A stretch of 64,000 nt of DNA from Pseudomonas sp. MYb118 (GTDB lineage: Bacteria > Pseudomonadota > Gammaproteobacteria > Pseudomonadales > Pseudomonadaceae): assembly GCF_040947875.1 (NCBI RefSeq), contig NZ_JBFRXN010000002.1, forward strand, positions 868,001-932,000, read 5' to 3'. This document shows, in pieces, positions 1 to 10,638 of the stretch. The notes under the pieces were generated by a model. That model did no database searches. It saw only the letters and a program-made list of their open reading frames with translations, and had not been told where the DNA came from. A program made the translations under genes and the position numbers. Each line of letters opens with the position of its first letter. The stretch's first letter is position 1.

Positions 1-1
1 C

Positions 2-49
2 CGTCTGAATGGCCACGTAAAGGCCCTGAACGTTGCCGCTGCTGCCTAA
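2..49 (+). CDS. rpsT: 30S ribosomal protein S20, 3' end only
   Basis: Only the last 15 codons and the TAA stop lie in the window. They read RLNGHVKALNVAAAA, which matches the C-terminal helix of ribosomal protein S20, an RNA-binding protein of the small subunit that binds 16S rRNA early in assembly. A strong terminator follows within 20 bases. The next genes (creA, proB, obgE) are the expected Pseudomonas neighbours of rpsT, which supports the call. The start and most of the protein are outside the window. Confidence 0.85.
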   Translation, partial: RLNGHVKALNVAAAA

Positions 50-63
50 GCGACGCGTTCACT

Positions 64-93
64 AAAAAACCGACCCAAGGGTCGGTTTTTTAT
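64..93 (+). terminator. Rho-independent terminator of rpsT
   Basis: A perfect CCGACC/GGTCGG stem with a short loop is followed by a run of T, and preceded by a run of A, so it could act in both directions. It lies directly after the S20 stop. Confidence 0.9.
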
Positions 94-125
94 TGCCTGT
101 GATTTATTGATCACCGCAAAAAAAT

Positions 126-215
126 GTGGGAGCGGGCTTGCTCGCGAATGCGGCGTGTCAGTCGACATTAATGTTGAATGACACACTGCATTCGCGAGCA
201 AGCCCGCTCCCACAC
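126..215. repeat. REPIN (paired REP palindromes), GTGGG type
   Basis: Two inverted copies of the Pseudomonas REP palindrome (GTGGGAGCGGGCTTGCTCGCG and its complement) flank a spacer of about 45 bases that itself contains a dyad. This is the usual REPIN architecture, a non-autonomous element mobilised by RAYT transposases elsewhere in the genome. No RAYT gene is in the window. Confidence 0.93.
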
Positions 216-232
216 TTAGATTTGCGCTGGAC

Positions 233-697
233 TTACTGCGCGCTGGCCCACGGCAAAATCGGGATCGCCGTCACCGCATTCTGCGGGCTGCCCTCGATCA
301 GGCGATCGCTGTACACCAGGTACACCAGCGTATTGCGCTTCTTGTCGAGAAAGCGCACCACCTGCATGGTCTTGAACACCAGCGAGGTGCGCTCCTTGAA
401 CACTTCCTCGCCATCCTTGAGCTGACCCTTGAAGTTGATCGGGCCAACTTGCCGGCAGGCAATCGAGGCCTCGGCACGATCTTCGGCCAGGCCCAGACCA
501 CCCTTCACGCCACCGGTCTTGGCGCGCGACAGGTAACAGGTCACGCCCTCGACCTTGGGATCGTCAAACGCTTCAACGACGATACGGTCGTTCGGGCCGA
601 CGAACTTGAACACCGTCGACACCTGGCCGATCTCCTCGGCCGAAGCCAGCAGCGGCATCGCCAGCAGCAACCCCAACAATCCTTTTGCCACACGCAT
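233..697 (-). CDS. creA: CreA family periplasmic protein
   Basis: This 154-residue protein has an N-terminal signal peptide (residues 1-20, cleavage likely after LASA). Its mature part matches the CreA family, with the [11 protein letters not shown] start, a central [12 protein letters not shown] segment and a conserved cysteine pair (C54 and C81) that could form a disulfide in the periplasm. The molecular role of CreA is not known. Despite its name it is not part of the CreBC two-component signalling mechanism. It sits next to proB, convergent with rpsT, as in other Pseudomonas. The ATG is followed directly by the charged and hydrophobic signal sequence, so the start is secure. Confidence 0.85.
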   Translation of the reverse strand: MRVAKGLLGLLLAMPLLASAEEIGQVSTVFKFVGPNDRIVVEAFDDPKVEGVTCYLSRAKTGGVKGGLGLAEDRAEASIACRQVGPINFKGQLKDGEEVFKERTSLVFKTMQVVRFLDKKRNTLVYLVYSDRLIEGSPQNAVTAIPILPWASAQ

Positions 698-709
698 TCA
701 AATATTCCC

Positions 710-1828
710 TCAGACCAGGATCAGGTTGTCGCGGTGAACCAGTTCCGGCTCCGCCATGTAACCCAACAGACCGACAATCGCATCAGACGACTGACCAATG
801 ATTTTTTGCGCTTCCAGCGCGCTGTAGTTGGCCAGACCCCGGGCGATCTCGTGACCGTCCGGCGCCACGCAGACCACCATTTCGCCGCGCCGGAAACTGC
901 CCTGGACCAGCTTCACGCCCACCGGCAGCAGGCTTTTGTTGCCCTGGGACAGCGCCGTCACCGCACCCGCATCCAGCACCAGGGTGCCACGGGTTTGCAG
1001 GTGCCCGGCCAGCCACTGCTTGCGCGCCGCCAGCATGCCGCGCTCAGGCGACAGCAAGGTGCCAATGCGCTCGCCAGCCTTGAGGCGATCGAGCACACGC
1101 TCAAGGCGCCCGCCAACGATGATGGTGTGCGCACCGGAACGCGCCGCCAGACGCGCTGCACGCAGCTTGGTCTGCATGCCGCCACGCCCCAGCGCGCCAC
1201 CGGTACCGCCCGCTACCGCGTCGAGCGCCGGATCATCGGCACGCGCTTCGTAGATCAGCTGGGCATCCGGGTTGTTGCGCGGGTCGGCGTCGAACATGCC
1301 ATCGCGATCCGTCAGGATCACCAGCAGGTCAGCCTCCACCAGGTTGGCCACCAGCGCCGCCAGGGTGTCGTTGTCGCCAAAACGGATCTCATCGGTGACC
1401 ACGGTGTCGTTTTCATTGATCACCGGAATCACTTTCAACTCGACCAGGGCACGCAAGGTGCTGCGGGCGTTCAGATAGCGCTTGCGATCAGACAGGTCGT
1501 CATGGGTCAGGAGAATCTGCGCGGTGTGCCGGCCATGCTCGGCGAAGCTCGATTCCCAGGCCTGCACCAAGCCCATCTGACCGATTGCAGCGGCAGCCTG
1601 GAGCTCGTGCATCGCACTGGGTCGTACGGTCCAGCCCAGACGACTCATGCCCGCCGCCACCGCGCCGGACGATACCAGCACCAGCTCGACGCCCGCCTCG
1701 TGCAAGGCCACCATCTGCTCAACCCAGACACCCATTGCCGCGCGATCCAGGCCCTTGCCGTCCGCCGTCAGCAAAGCGCTGCCGATCTTCACGACCCAAC
1801 GCTGCGCACCTGTCACCTTGCTCCGCAT
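710..1828 (-). CDS. proB: Glutamate 5-kinase
   Basis: ProB phosphorylates L-glutamate to gamma-glutamyl phosphate, the first committed step of proline synthesis in the cytoplasm. The 372-residue protein has an amino acid kinase domain (about residues 1-245, opening [11 protein letters not shown], with NENDTV and [12 protein letters not shown] substrate-binding segments) and a C-terminal PUA domain (about 280-360), the full-length bacterial form. Two ATG codons lie in tandem (1831 and 1828) behind an AAGG motif, so the start could be one codon earlier. The gene lies just downstream of obgE on the same strand, about 135 bases away. The conserved obgE-proB order suggests co-transcription. Confidence 0.96.
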   Translation of the reverse strand: MRSKVTGAQRWVVKIGSALLTADGKGLDRAAMGVWVEQMVALHEAGVELVLVSSGAVAAGMSRLGWTVRPSAMHELQAAAAIGQMGLVQAWESSFAEHGRHTAQILLTHDDLSDRKRYLNARSTLRALVELKVIPVINENDTVVTDEIRFGDNDTLAALVANLVEADLLVILTDRDGMFDADPRNNPDAQLIYEARADDPALDAVAGGTGGALGRGGMQTKLRAARLAARSGAHTIIVGGRLERVLDRLKAGERIGTLLSPERGMLAARKQWLAGHLQTRGTLVLDAGAVTALSQGNKSLLPVGVKLVQGSFRRGEMVVCVAPDGHEIARGLANYSALEAQKIIGQSSDAIVGLLGYMAEPELVHRDNLILV

Positions 1829-1964
1829 CATCTTCAACCTTAGCTTGAGGGCAACGCGACCTGGCGCTGCCCGTAACGTTATTCGTGTCTACCAGTTCCC
1901 AGATACGATTTCCAGATACTAAAACGCCGCTCGATTGAGCGGCGCTTCAGTTTATCGCAACACG

Positions 1965-3326
<1,362 letters not shown>

Positions 3327-3342
3327 ACTCACCCCACAAACG

Positions 3343-3371
3343 AAAAAGCCCCGTCGCGAGACAGGGCTTTT
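3343..3371 (-). terminator. Terminator after rplU-rpmA
   Basis: An AAAAGCCC/GGGCTTTT stem encloses a second GTC/GAC pairing, with T runs on both strands. It is placed 16 bases after the rpmA stop, so it would end the rplU-rpmA transcript and leave obgE needing readthrough or its own promoter. Confidence 0.8.
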
Positions 3372-3386
3372 CCAGCGAGTGCGCAA

Positions 3387-3644
3387 TTAAGCTGCGACTA
3401 CGCTCACGTAACGACGACCGAAGGCGCCTTTTACTTCGAACTTGATCACGCCTTCGACTTTAGCGAAGAGGGTGTGATCTTTACCCATGCCAACGCCGTA
3501 GCCAGCGTGGAATTGGGTGCCGCGCTGACGCACGATGATGTTGCCTGCTTTGATAGCCTGGCCGCCATACATCTTCACGCCAAGGCGTTTGGCTTCTGAG
3601 TCGCGACCGTTACGGGTACTACCACCAGCTTTTTTGTGTGCCAT
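3387..3644 (-). CDS. rpmA: 50S ribosomal protein L27
   Basis: L27 is an 85-residue protein of the large subunit whose N-terminal tail reaches the peptidyl transferase centre. The sequence begins [20 protein letters not shown] and contains the conserved [10 protein letters not shown] segment, the standard bacterial form without the cleavable N-terminal extension found in Firmicutes. It lies 35 bases after rplU on the same strand, forming the usual rplU-rpmA operon, and is followed by a strong terminator. An A/G-rich stretch just upstream of the ATG serves as ribosome binding site. Length and sequence are typical. Confidence 0.98.
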   Translation of the reverse strand: MAHKKAGGSTRNGRDSEAKRLGVKMYGGQAIKAGNIIVRQRGTQFHAGYGVGMGKDHTLFAKVEGVIKFEVKGAFGRRYVSVVAA

Positions 3645-3679
3645 GAGTTCAATTCTCCTAGTGAGGAATTAGGCTGAAA

Positions 3680-3994
3680 TTAAGCCTGAATACCGGTGAT
3701 TTTGATCTCGGTGTACCACTGGCGGTGGCCCATACGCTTCATGTGGTGCTTACGGCGGCGGAACTTGATGATGCGGACTTTATCGTGACGACCTTGGGAG
3801 ATCACTTCAGCCACAACGGTAGCGCCAGCAACAACTGGAGCACCGATATTCACGTCGTCGCCATTAGCAACCAACAGAACGCGATCAAAGGTAACGGATT
3901 CGCCGGTAGCGACTTCCAGTTTTTCGATCTTCAGGTATTCACCTGGGGCGACTTTGTACTGCTTGCCGCCAGTAACGATTACTGCATAAGACAT
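3680..3994 (-). CDS. rplU: 50S ribosomal protein L21
   Basis: L21 binds 23S rRNA together with L20 and is a core large-subunit protein. The 104-residue sequence starts [25 protein letters not shown] and carries the basic [18 protein letters not shown] segment typical of the family. The upstream in-frame ORF extension to 4210 is ignored because the conserved N-terminus begins at 3994. First gene of the rplU-rpmA operon. It is divergent from ispB, and the 239-base gap between them must hold both promoters. The same arrangement is found across gamma-proteobacteria. Confidence 0.98.
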   Translation of the reverse strand: MSYAVIVTGGKQYKVAPGEYLKIEKLEVATGESVTFDRVLLVANGDDVNIGAPVVAGATVVAEVISQGRHDKVRIIKFRRRKHHMKRMGHRQWYTEIKITGIQA

Positions 3995-4233
3995 GGTATT
4001 TCTCCGATAATCCTGCTCACCCAGCTCTTTATAGGAAGAGGTATTGGCTGGCATGGCTGCATTGGGCTGGAAGGCCCGTTGCAATTGCGTAAGGCAGGTG
4101 CTGCCCAGGAAGTTCAGGGTGCGCGATTGTACGCAAGGCACGGGCGCCTTGCAATAGGCCGTCCATCGCGCCTTGACAGGCCCGGACGTGGGTCCTAGCA
4201 TGCCGCGCAACCCTTCTGGAGCGACTGTCGCTG

Positions 4234-5202
4234 ATGCAACCCCAAGCTTTCTACCGCGCGGTGGCGGACGATTTTAGCGCCGTTGACGACATCATCAAGA
4301 AGCAGCTGACTTCCCGAGTGCCGCTGGTGTCGAAAATCGGCGACTACATTACCTCGGCTGGCGGCAAGCGTCTGCGTCCTTTATTGGTGCTGCTGTGCGG
4401 CAAGGCCCTCGGCCGCGAAGGCGACGACCTGCGCCTGCTGGCCGCCACCATCGAATTCCTGCACACCGCCACCCTGCTGCATGACGATGTGGTCGACATG
4501 TCCGGCATGCGCCGTGGCCGCTCGACCGCCAACGCCATGTGGGGCAACGCGCCCAGCGTGCTGGTGGGCGACTTCCTGTACTCGCGCTCCTTCGAAATGA
4601 TGGTCGAGCTGGGCTCCATGCCGGTGATGAAGATCCTTTCGCAGGCCACGCGCATCATCGCCGAAGGCGAAGTACTGCAGTTGTCGAAGGTGCGTGACGC
4701 CAGCACCACCGAAGAAACCTACATGGAAGTCATCCGCGGCAAGACCGCGATGCTCTTCGAAGCTTCGACCCACAGCGCCGCGGCCCTGTGCCAAGCAACG
4801 CCTGAGCAGGCCGAAGCCCTGCGCACTTTCGGCGATCACCTGGGCGTGGCCTTCCAACTGGTCGACGACCTGCTGGACTACAAGGGCGACGCGGACACCC
4901 TGGGCAAGAACGTCGGCGACGACCTGGCCGAAGGCAAGCCCACCCTGCCGTTGATCTACACCATGCGCGAAGGCACGCCGGAACAGGCTGCCCTGGTGCG
5001 CCAGGCGATCCAGAAAGGCGGTATCGAAGACCTCGAAAGCATCCGTGCCGCCGTGGAAGCCTCGGGCTCGCTGGACTACACCGCCCAACTGGCCCGTGAC
5101 TACGTCGCCCGCGCCATCAAATGCCTCGAAGCGCTGCCTGCCAGCGAATATCGCGATGCGCTGGTGGAATTGAGCGAGTTCGCGGTCGCGCGTACGCATT
5201 GA
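4234..5202 (+). CDS. ispB: Octaprenyl diphosphate synthase
   Basis: A trans-prenyltransferase that extends farnesyl diphosphate with isopentenyl units to make the side chain of ubiquinone and menaquinone. The 322-residue protein has both aspartate-rich motifs: DDVVD at residues 84-88 (first DDxxD) and DDLLD at 211-215 (second), plus GGKRLRP at 43-49 for pyrophosphate binding. The length fits the family. Chain length cannot be read securely from sequence alone: Pseudomonas usually makes ubiquinone-9, so the product could be solanesyl rather than octaprenyl diphosphate. The gene is divergent from rplU, as in E. coli. Confidence 0.93.
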   Translation: MQPQAFYRAVADDFSAVDDIIKKQLTSRVPLVSKIGDYITSAGGKRLRPLLVLLCGKALGREGDDLRLLAATIEFLHTATLLHDDVVDMSGMRRGRSTANAMWGNAPSVLVGDFLYSRSFEMMVELGSMPVMKILSQATRIIAEGEVLQLSKVRDASTTEETYMEVIRGKTAMLFEASTHSAAALCQATPEQAEALRTFGDHLGVAFQLVDDLLDYKGDADTLGKNVGDDLAEGKPTLPLIYTMREGTPEQAALVRQAIQKGGIEDLESIRAAVEASGSLDYTAQLARDYVARAIKCLEALPASEYRDALVELSEFAVARTH

Positions 5203-5227
5203 TCCTGCCGCCTGCATAGGTGAACCC

Positions 5228-5312
5228 GTGGGAGCGAGCCTGCTCGCGATAGCGTCCTGTCAGACAACACTTATTGCCTGATAGACCTTTCGCGAGCAGG
5301 CTCGCTCCCACA
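5228..5312. repeat. REPIN, GTGGG type
   Basis: GTGGGAGCGAGCCTGCTCGCG and its inverted copy flank a 40-base spacer, between ispB and yjdM. Confidence 0.92.
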
Positions 5313-5392
5313 GGCATTTGCGTTATGCCACGCTCGAACAAAAACCCTATACAATGTGCGCTTTTTAGCGATCCTGAAACCAAGGAGCTTTA

Positions 5393-5734
5393 GTGAGCAC
5401 GTTGCCACCCTGCCCGAAATGCAATTCCGAATACACCTACGAAGACGGCGCCCAGCTGATCTGCCCGGAGTGCGCCCACGAATGGTCCGCCAGCGGTGAA
5501 GCAGAAGCTTCGTCCGATGACGCCGTGAAAAAGGATTCGGTGGGCAACGTCCTGCAGGACGGCGACACCATCACCGTGATCAAGGACCTCAAGGTCAAGG
5601 GCACGTCGCTGGTAGTCAAGGTCGGCACCAAGGTCAAGAACATCCGCCTGTGCGATGGAGACCACGACATCGACTGCAAGATCGACGGTATCGGCCCGAT
5701 GAAGCTCAAATCCGAGTTCGTCAGAAAGGTCTGA
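5393..5734 (+). CDS. yjdM: Zinc ribbon protein YjdM (PhnA family)
   Basis: This 113-residue protein carries an N-terminal zinc ribbon with C7/C10 and C24/C27 (CPKC and CPEC), followed by a KOW-like beta domain ([15 protein letters not shown] and the C-terminal [20 protein letters not shown]). This is the PhnA/YjdM family. Although often called alkylphosphonate utilisation protein, the family has no proven role in phosphonate breakdown, and no phosphonate genes are nearby. The start is GTG at 5393, set by the AAGGAG at 5381-5386 at ideal spacing. No in-frame ATG precedes the conserved LPPCPKC start. Confidence 0.9.
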   Translation: MSTLPPCPKCNSEYTYEDGAQLICPECAHEWSASGEAEASSDDAVKKDSVGNVLQDGDTITVIKDLKVKGTSLVVKVGTKVKNIRLCDGDHDIDCKIDGIGPMKLKSEFVRKV

Positions 5735-5894
5735 TCCTTTCGTATTCCATCCCGCGCCCGGCGTGGGATGGAGCTTCGCCCTCCCCCGCCTCCCCCAGTC
5801 TTTCCTCGCAATAGCCAAACGCCAGCCGTGTTGACCTGACACAACCTTTACCCGGAAAAAAGCACAAACCGCCAATAGGCCCTTGCTATTTATT

Positions 5895-5914
5895 GAATAA
5901 GAATTATTCTCATT
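5895..5914. promoter_or_regulatory. Fur box
   Basis: The reverse complement reads AATGAGAATAATTCTTATTC, an almost perfect match to the Pseudomonas Fur operator (consensus GATAATGATAATCATTATC, commonly seen as AATGAGAATAATTCTCATT). It lies 27 bases upstream of the start at 5941, where it would overlap the promoter and repress under iron-replete conditions. Confidence 0.85.
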
Positions 5915-5940
5915 GAACCCAATCAATGGAGATGAGCCCC

Positions 5941-6198
5941 ATGACTTATTTGATCGATGCCTGGCTGGACCGCCCACACCCTTACCTGCGGATCCTGCAT
6001 CGGGAAACCGGTGAAGTCTGTGCGGTACTTGAAGAGGAAGCCTTGAACGAGCTGCAGGATCAGGGTGACCTGGACGTCAACGGCTTGAGTTCCAGCGAGC
6101 CGGTGGTGCTCAAGGAACTGGTGCGCAATCTGTTTCTGTTCTGCTATGCGCGGGCGTTGCGCCCGGCGGGGGATCTCAACGGCAAGTTTCACCCATGA
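5941..6198 (+). CDS. Small conserved protein, PA4570-like, probably iron-regulated
   Basis: An 85-residue soluble protein of no known fold or function. Its position between ispB/yjdM and fklB matches PA4570 of P. aeruginosa, a gene known to be induced by iron starvation. The start at 5941 is chosen because GGAG at 5928-5931 lies at proper spacing. An in-frame ATG at 5926 has no ribosome binding site and would overlap the Shine-Dalgarno region. The sequence has no cysteines apart from two (in EVCAVLEEE and FLFCYARAL), is acidic in the middle and ends DLNGKFHP. A Fur box directly upstream makes iron control likely. The molecular role is unknown. Confidence 0.8.
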   Translation: MTYLIDAWLDRPHPYLRILHRETGEVCAVLEEEALNELQDQGDLDVNGLSSSEPVVLKELVRNLFLFCYARALRPAGDLNGKFHP

Positions 6199-6228
6199 GA
6201 CACCTCGTTAAACGCTGTAACTGTACCT

Positions 6229-6330
6229 GTAGGAGCGAGCTTGCTCGCGATGGCGATGGCTCAGACAACAGATCGCTGGCTGAAAGGACGCCATCGTCGG
6301 AACGCCGCCCGGAGCAGGCTCGCTCCCACA
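6229..6330. repeat. REPIN with chimeric, interrupted right arm
   Basis: The left arm is the TGTAGGAGCGAGCTTGCTCGCG type. The right arm is the other type (GAGCAGGCTCGCTCCCACA) and is interrupted by TCGGAACGCCGCCCG just after CCATCG. See the finding on the similar insert at 57301. Confidence 0.8.
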
Positions 6331-6358
6331 TTAGCCCGTCAACCCGACAGGCTGGGTA

Positions 6359-6976
6359 TTACAGAACGTCGAGCAGTTCGACGTCGAACACCAGTACGCT
6401 GTGGGGCGGAATGCTGCCAACGCCTTGAGCGCCGTAAGCCAGTTCGCTCGGCACGTACAGACGCCATTTGCTACCGGCGTTCATCAGTTGCAGGGCTTCG
6501 GTCCAGCCAGCGATCACGCCGCCGACCGGGAATTCTGCCGGCTGACCACGCTCGTAGGAGCTGTCGAACACGGAACCGTCGATCAGGGTGCCGTGGTAGT
6601 GGGTACGCACGGTGTCTTCACGGGATGGCTTGGCGCCTTCACCGGCGGTCAGCACTTCGAATTGCAGACCGGAAGCCAGGGTGGTGATGCCGTCGCGCTT
6701 GGCGTTTTCCGCCAGGAACGCAACGCCTTCTGCGGCAGCGGCTTCAGCCTTGGCTGCAGCTTCAGCCTGCATGATTTCACGGATCACCTTGAAGCTCGCG
6801 GACAGTTCTTCCTGACCCACACGGCTTGGCTTACCGGCGAATGCGTCGGTCAGGCCGGCCAGGATCGCGTCCAGGCTCACGCCCGGTGGCGGGTTGTCGC
6901 GCAGTTGGTCGCCCAACTGACGGCCAATGCCGTAGCTGACGCGGGTTTCGTCGGTGGACAGATTTACTTCAGACAT
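6359..6976 (-). CDS. fklB: FKBP-type peptidyl-prolyl cis-trans isomerase
   Basis: Catalyses cis-trans isomerisation of proline bonds during protein folding. The 205-residue protein has an N-terminal helical dimerisation domain (about 1-90, with the SYGIGRQLGDQL start and an alanine/glutamate-rich connecting helix) and a C-terminal FKBP domain (about 105-205: THYHGTLIDGSVFDSSYERG, then FPVGGVIAGWTEALQLM and the closing PPHSVLVFDVELL). No signal peptide, so cytoplasmic like E. coli FklB (FKBP22). It is the expected neighbour in this syntenic block (PA4572 in P. aeruginosa). Confidence 0.94.
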   Translation of the reverse strand: MSEVNLSTDETRVSYGIGRQLGDQLRDNPPPGVSLDAILAGLTDAFAGKPSRVGQEELSASFKVIREIMQAEAAAKAEAAAAEGVAFLAENAKRDGITTLASGLQFEVLTAGEGAKPSREDTVRTHYHGTLIDGSVFDSSYERGQPAEFPVGGVIAGWTEALQLMNAGSKWRLYVPSELAYGAQGVGSIPPHSVLVFDVELLDVL

Positions 6977-7082
6977 GACACTGCTCCGCTGTGCGGGCGA
7001 CCGTGGGTTTGCCGCGCATGCACAGCTACCCCGGAGCGCCCGGAACCAAAAAGGGTCAGCAGACTAGCACAGATGAGGCGTA

Positions 7083-7394
7083 TCAGTGATGCCAGGCGGA
7101 ACCGAAGCCCAGTGGCACCTTCAGGCAATCTTCCTCGCCTGCCGCCATGCCGCACATTTCATCCTGGACCGAGGTGTGCACCAGGTTCAGTGGCAGGTCA
7201 GGAAAGGAGCGCAGCACCTCACGCGCGTGCTCGATCGAACGCAGGTGGTACATCTGGCCACGGGCATCGCTCAGCGGGTAGGCCGCACCGTGCATGCGCG
7301 CCTCGATCAGGTAGATCCCGCCTTCCAGCGAGAGCACGTTCAGCTCTTCGACCTTTCCGGCGATGGCATAAGCATGTAGTTCTTCAAAGTTCAT
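7083..7394 (-). CDS. DUF6482 family protein
   Basis: A 103-residue conserved Pseudomonas protein that begins MNFEELHAYAIAGKVEELNVLSLEGG and ends in a histidine pair. No signal peptide and no membrane segment, so it is probably cytoplasmic. The family has no known function. Position after fklB corresponds to PA4573. Transcribed on the same strand as fklB with about 105 bases between. Confidence 0.75.
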   Translation of the reverse strand: MNFEELHAYAIAGKVEELNVLSLEGGIYLIEARMHGAAYPLSDARGQMYHLRSIEHAREVLRSFPDLPLNLVHTSVQDEMCGMAAGEEDCLKVPLGFGSAWHH

Positions 7395-7508
7395 GAACGC
7401 ACCCCACGCACAGGCGAGACAATACTCCTACAGGCATAGGCGTCAGAACATCAAAGTACAAGCCAAAAGCGCCACCGCTGGTCTGTTTCAAGCGGTGGCG
7501 CCTGCCAA

Positions 7509-7997
7509 TCAGTGCTTGGTGACCTTGTCCAGGTAACCCATGGCGAACGCCGAGACCACGAAGGTCATGTGAATGATCACGTACCACATCAGGTGCTCGG
7601 GATCGACGTTCTTGGCGTCCATGAAGATGCGCAGCAGGTGAATGGACGAAATCGCCACGATGGACGCCGCGACCTTCATCTTCAACGAAGACGAGTCCAT
7701 GGTGCCCAGCCAGTTGAGCTTTTCCTTGGAGTCATTGATGTCCAACTGCGACACGAAGTTTTCGTAGCCGGAAATCATTACCATCACCAGCAAACCGCCC
7801 ACCAGTGCCATGTCGATCAGCGACAGCAGGACCAGGATCAGGTCCGACTCGGCCATCGAGAACACGTTGGGGATGACGTGAAAGACTTCCTGGAAGAATT
7901 TCAGTGCCAGCGCCAGCAAGCCGAGGGACAGGCCGAAGTAGATCGGCGCCAGCAGCCAGCGGGAGGCGTACATTGCATTTTCGATAAAGCGTTCCAT
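7509..7997 (-). CDS. UPF0114/YqhA family inner membrane protein
   Basis: A 162-residue protein with four predicted membrane segments: about residues 12-35 ([19 protein letters not shown]), 52-75 ([22 protein letters not shown]), 107-125 and 135-155. It belongs to the YqhA family (TIGR00645), found widely in proteobacteria without a known role. Length and sequence are typical. A YqhA-like gene is at the same place in P. aeruginosa (PA4574). The ATG at 7997 follows a GATTCAATGG context. No operon partner is apparent. Confidence 0.88.
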   Translation of the reverse strand: MERFIENAMYASRWLLAPIYFGLSLGLLALALKFFQEVFHVIPNVFSMAESDLILVLLSLIDMALVGGLLVMVMISGYENFVSQLDINDSKEKLNWLGTMDSSSLKMKVAASIVAISSIHLLRIFMDAKNVDPEHLMWYVIIHMTFVVSAFAMGYLDKVTKH

Positions 7998-8156
7998 TGA
8001 ATCTCACACGTGGGTTGGAAATGGCCGCGAGTATACCAGTCGCCTGTTACACCCAGAAACCGTCGGGAAATCCGCGACCTGCACGTGTATGACAAGGTTT
8101 TTCTGCTAGTGTCCAAACCATTGACAGCCAAGTGATATCAGACAGGAAGACTGGAA

Positions 8157-9985
8157 ATGGATGGGCGAGTGCCGTTGAGGAGCCTTGGGATTTGTCTGAC
8201 CTTGCTGATGGGCGGCTGCTCCCCCGGTGATGAGCACGCCAGGTCAGCCTGGAAGAAAAGACCGCGCAGTTCGAAACGGCTCTGGAGTCGATTCACGACC
8301 CCAAACTCAAGGATGCCGTGACCGAGCTGGGCAGCTCGCTGCTATTGCTCGAACGTGCGCAACTCAAGCTCGACAGCAAACCGGTGGAAACCGAATACGG
8401 CGAGGACATTCTTGCCGTGCTCAAGCACTACCCCACGCCCCAAGCGCTGGTCGACACCTACATCAACGGCCTGATCGTGCTGCACAAGGATTCCAGCTCC
8501 GATTACCTGACCGACCTGCAACCGCTGTTCCCCTTCAACTTCGATCTCCCCGCCGGGTTCCTCTTCCCCCACGGGGTGGAATGGCAATCGGTGACCCTGA
8601 GCAACAAACGCGTGATTGCGTTTCAGCCGGAATGGTCGGAAACCGATCCAGGCATTCAACTGAGCCCATCGAGTTCGAACGTGACCAACCCCGACGACCT
8701 CACGGTGACCTACCCTTTCATCGAGGGCCTGGAGGTGCAGAACCAGCACCAGCCACAACCGGTCAGCCTGAAAGGCAAGGTAGAGGTCATCGCACCGCGT
8801 CGGCTCTACAGCTTCGAGCTGACCAGCAAGGACATCGGCCAGACCCGCAGCAACGAAAACCTGAGCGTCACCCTGCTGAGCCTGACCAACAACTACGCGG
8901 AAATCGCATACCACAACAGCGCACCGTTGGCTCCGGAGGTCGCCGAGACACCCGTGGTCCCGCTGATCGTCCAGGCCAGGGACACCACCGGGCAATTTCT
9001 TTCGCGCTCGGGCTCGATCAACCAGAGCGCCGCACAAATTGCCTTCTACCACCAGCAACTGACCCGGATGCAGAAGGAGAAGGCCTGGAGCGAGGCCCTG
9101 GAAAAACAACTCGAAGAAGAGCAGCAGGCCTTCGAGAAACAGCAGAAGAACCTGTACTCCAAGGTGTATTTCAACGGCCCGATCGACCGCCTCGAAGTCA
9201 GCCTGCTGGACTTCTCGAGCGCCACGGTGACACGCAGAGAGCTCGACCTGCCGGTCCGCCGCTTCGATCAGCACACCACCGAAAAAGCCATCCAGCCGCT
9301 GACACTGCCCGTGGTGGTGTACGACGATCAGGCTCCCCTATGGCTCAAAGGCGCGACACTGAGCGAAGAGCAACTGAAAAAAAGCGTCAGCATCCGGCAA
9401 TCGGTCGAGGAGCCAAGCGCCGCGCTGATCGAGTTCGACCACACCCGCACCTTCAATGACGAGATGCTGGGGACCTCTTTCAACCCTGGCGACAGCCCGG
9501 TCACGTTCTTCACCGAGGACAGCAGCGGCAAACGCGACGAGCCCATTGAGTTACCGGAAGAGGCCTACCAAATTGATCCTCTGCGCGGCCTCATTACTTA
9601 CGACTTGAACCTGTTCGCACAAACGCCGGCCTATGCCGTGGGCTCAATGCCGATGTTCCTGGCCACAGTGGACAAAAACACCTTCGAGGCTCACGCACTG
9701 CCCCACGGGCTGGAGTTCAAGGGCAATGCGCTGGTGGTGGACCTGAAACGGTTCCCCGCCCAGGACTGGCGCTTTTTCGTCAGTGACGACAGCGGCCATT
9801 ATCTCAAGGAAATTCTCTCGGTCAGCCATGACGCGAGCACGGAAGGCCCGGCGTTGTTCGGCGTACATTACTTCTACGGCCAGCCGACCCGACTGGAAAC
9901 CTACCAGCGAACCGACCTCACCACCGTGCAATACGGTTTCGAGGTCAAGCTCGACAAGGCCGACCTTTCCAACCTCGCCCAATGA
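8157..9985 (+). pseudogene. Lipoprotein of the PA4575 position, broken by a frameshift near codon 28
   Basis: The ATG at 8157 opens a lipoprotein signal (RSLGICLTLLMGGC, acylated cysteine likely at residue 21) but this frame stops at 8319. The rest of the protein, over 550 residues, continues one frame over from about 8234 (VSLEEKTAQFETALESIHDP) to the stop at 9983. Adding one C in the GCCAG at 8238-8242 would join signal and body without any other change (HAQVSLEE). The body contains a coiled coil rich in E, Q and K near 9070-9150 and otherwise resembles no family I recognise. Either a recent single-base loss has inactivated the gene or the base is an assembly error. Codon use in the body remains that of an active gene. 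Confidence 0.8.
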
Positions 9986-9994
9986 TCCTGTCGA

Positions 9995-10324
9995 TCAGGA
10001 CGGAAAGCCGCCCTGGTTACGGCAGCGTCCGCCGTTGATTTCCCGCAACTGGGCTTGCAGGTGCAGGCACCAGATCTGCGGGTCGTCCGCCAGCTCGTAA
10101 CCGTGCAGGGTCAGGCTTTCGACAATGGTGTCGAGGATCGACTCCGCTGCAAAGGGTCCGGGAAACGGCCCCTGGGCTTTGATGGCTGAAGGTTGTTCGC
10201 CGGCCATTCCGGCGGCGAAGAGCAGGGTCCACATGCCCGTATCCCCCGCCAAAGGGCGGATGGCACATTCGATACGGGTCACAAGGCCCAGGCATTGACG
10301 GGTGAGGCAGAGGTTGCGCGACAT
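9995..10324 (-). CDS. Conserved hypothetical protein (PA4578 position)
   Basis: A 109-residue protein beginning MSRNLCLTRQCLGLVTRIEC, with four to five cysteines, and a C-terminal half (ESILDTIVESLTLHGYELADDPQIWCLHLQ) that looks like a small mixed alpha/beta domain. No signal peptide or membrane segment. The start has a GAGGG motif eight bases upstream. It is found near the Lon-like protease gene in other Pseudomonas. No function can be assigned. Confidence 0.65.
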   Translation of the reverse strand: MSRNLCLTRQCLGLVTRIECAIRPLAGDTGMWTLLFAAGMAGEQPSAIKAQGPFPGPFAAESILDTIVESLTLHGYELADDPQIWCLHLQAQLREINGGRCRNQGGFPS

Positions 10325-10638
10325 GGCGGCGACCCTCGGTAGATCCGCTGTTCAACTCCCCCGGGGAGCTGTCTCGATCCAGTGATGACTCTCCTTATCC
10401 TTGAGCTGAGGATAGAAGAAAAGTTCGACCCGCATGCTCACCGAGACCAGAAGGCGCCGAATGGTCATTGTGTGAATTTTGACGTCAGGGTGATGGCACT
10501 TTTCAGCGCAGATCAGAAGCAATTGTGGGAGCGAGCCTGCTCGCGATGAGGATGTGTCAGACACGATGATGTCGGCTGACACTCCCTCATCGCGAGCAAG
10601 CCCGCTCCCACAGGGTATTGCGTTGACCTCAGGTGCGG
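10325..10638. other. Intergenic stretch, REPIN only
   Basis: The stretch holds the REPIN at 10525 and a short AT-richer segment. A 76-codon minus-strand ORF starts inside the REPIN and has no visible ribosome binding site, so no gene is called. Confidence 0.5.
10525..10612. repeat. REPIN, GTGGG type
   Basis: Inverted GTGGGAGCGAGCCTGCTCGCG and CGCGAGCAAGCCCGCTCCCAC with a 43-base spacer that contains its own short dyad (GTGTCAG and CTGACAC). Confidence 0.92.

Noticed and set aside
126..215. Possible CRISPR or tRNA-like structure
   Set aside because: The repeats are classic REP palindromes with variable spacing, not a regular array.
449..1843. 464-codon ORF opposite creA and proB
   Set aside because: Long only because of high GC content; antisense to two certain genes, composition rich in R, H, Q and G as in shadow frames.
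8227..9459. 410-codon ORF in the third frame of the broken lipoprotein gene
   Set aside because: Rich in R, P, G and Q as in shadow frames; the coding frame is the one with coherent sequence from 8234 to 9985.
10352..10582. 76-codon ORF on the minus strand
   Set aside because: Begins within a REPIN arm and has no Shine-Dalgarno sequence; the N-terminal residues are translated repeat.
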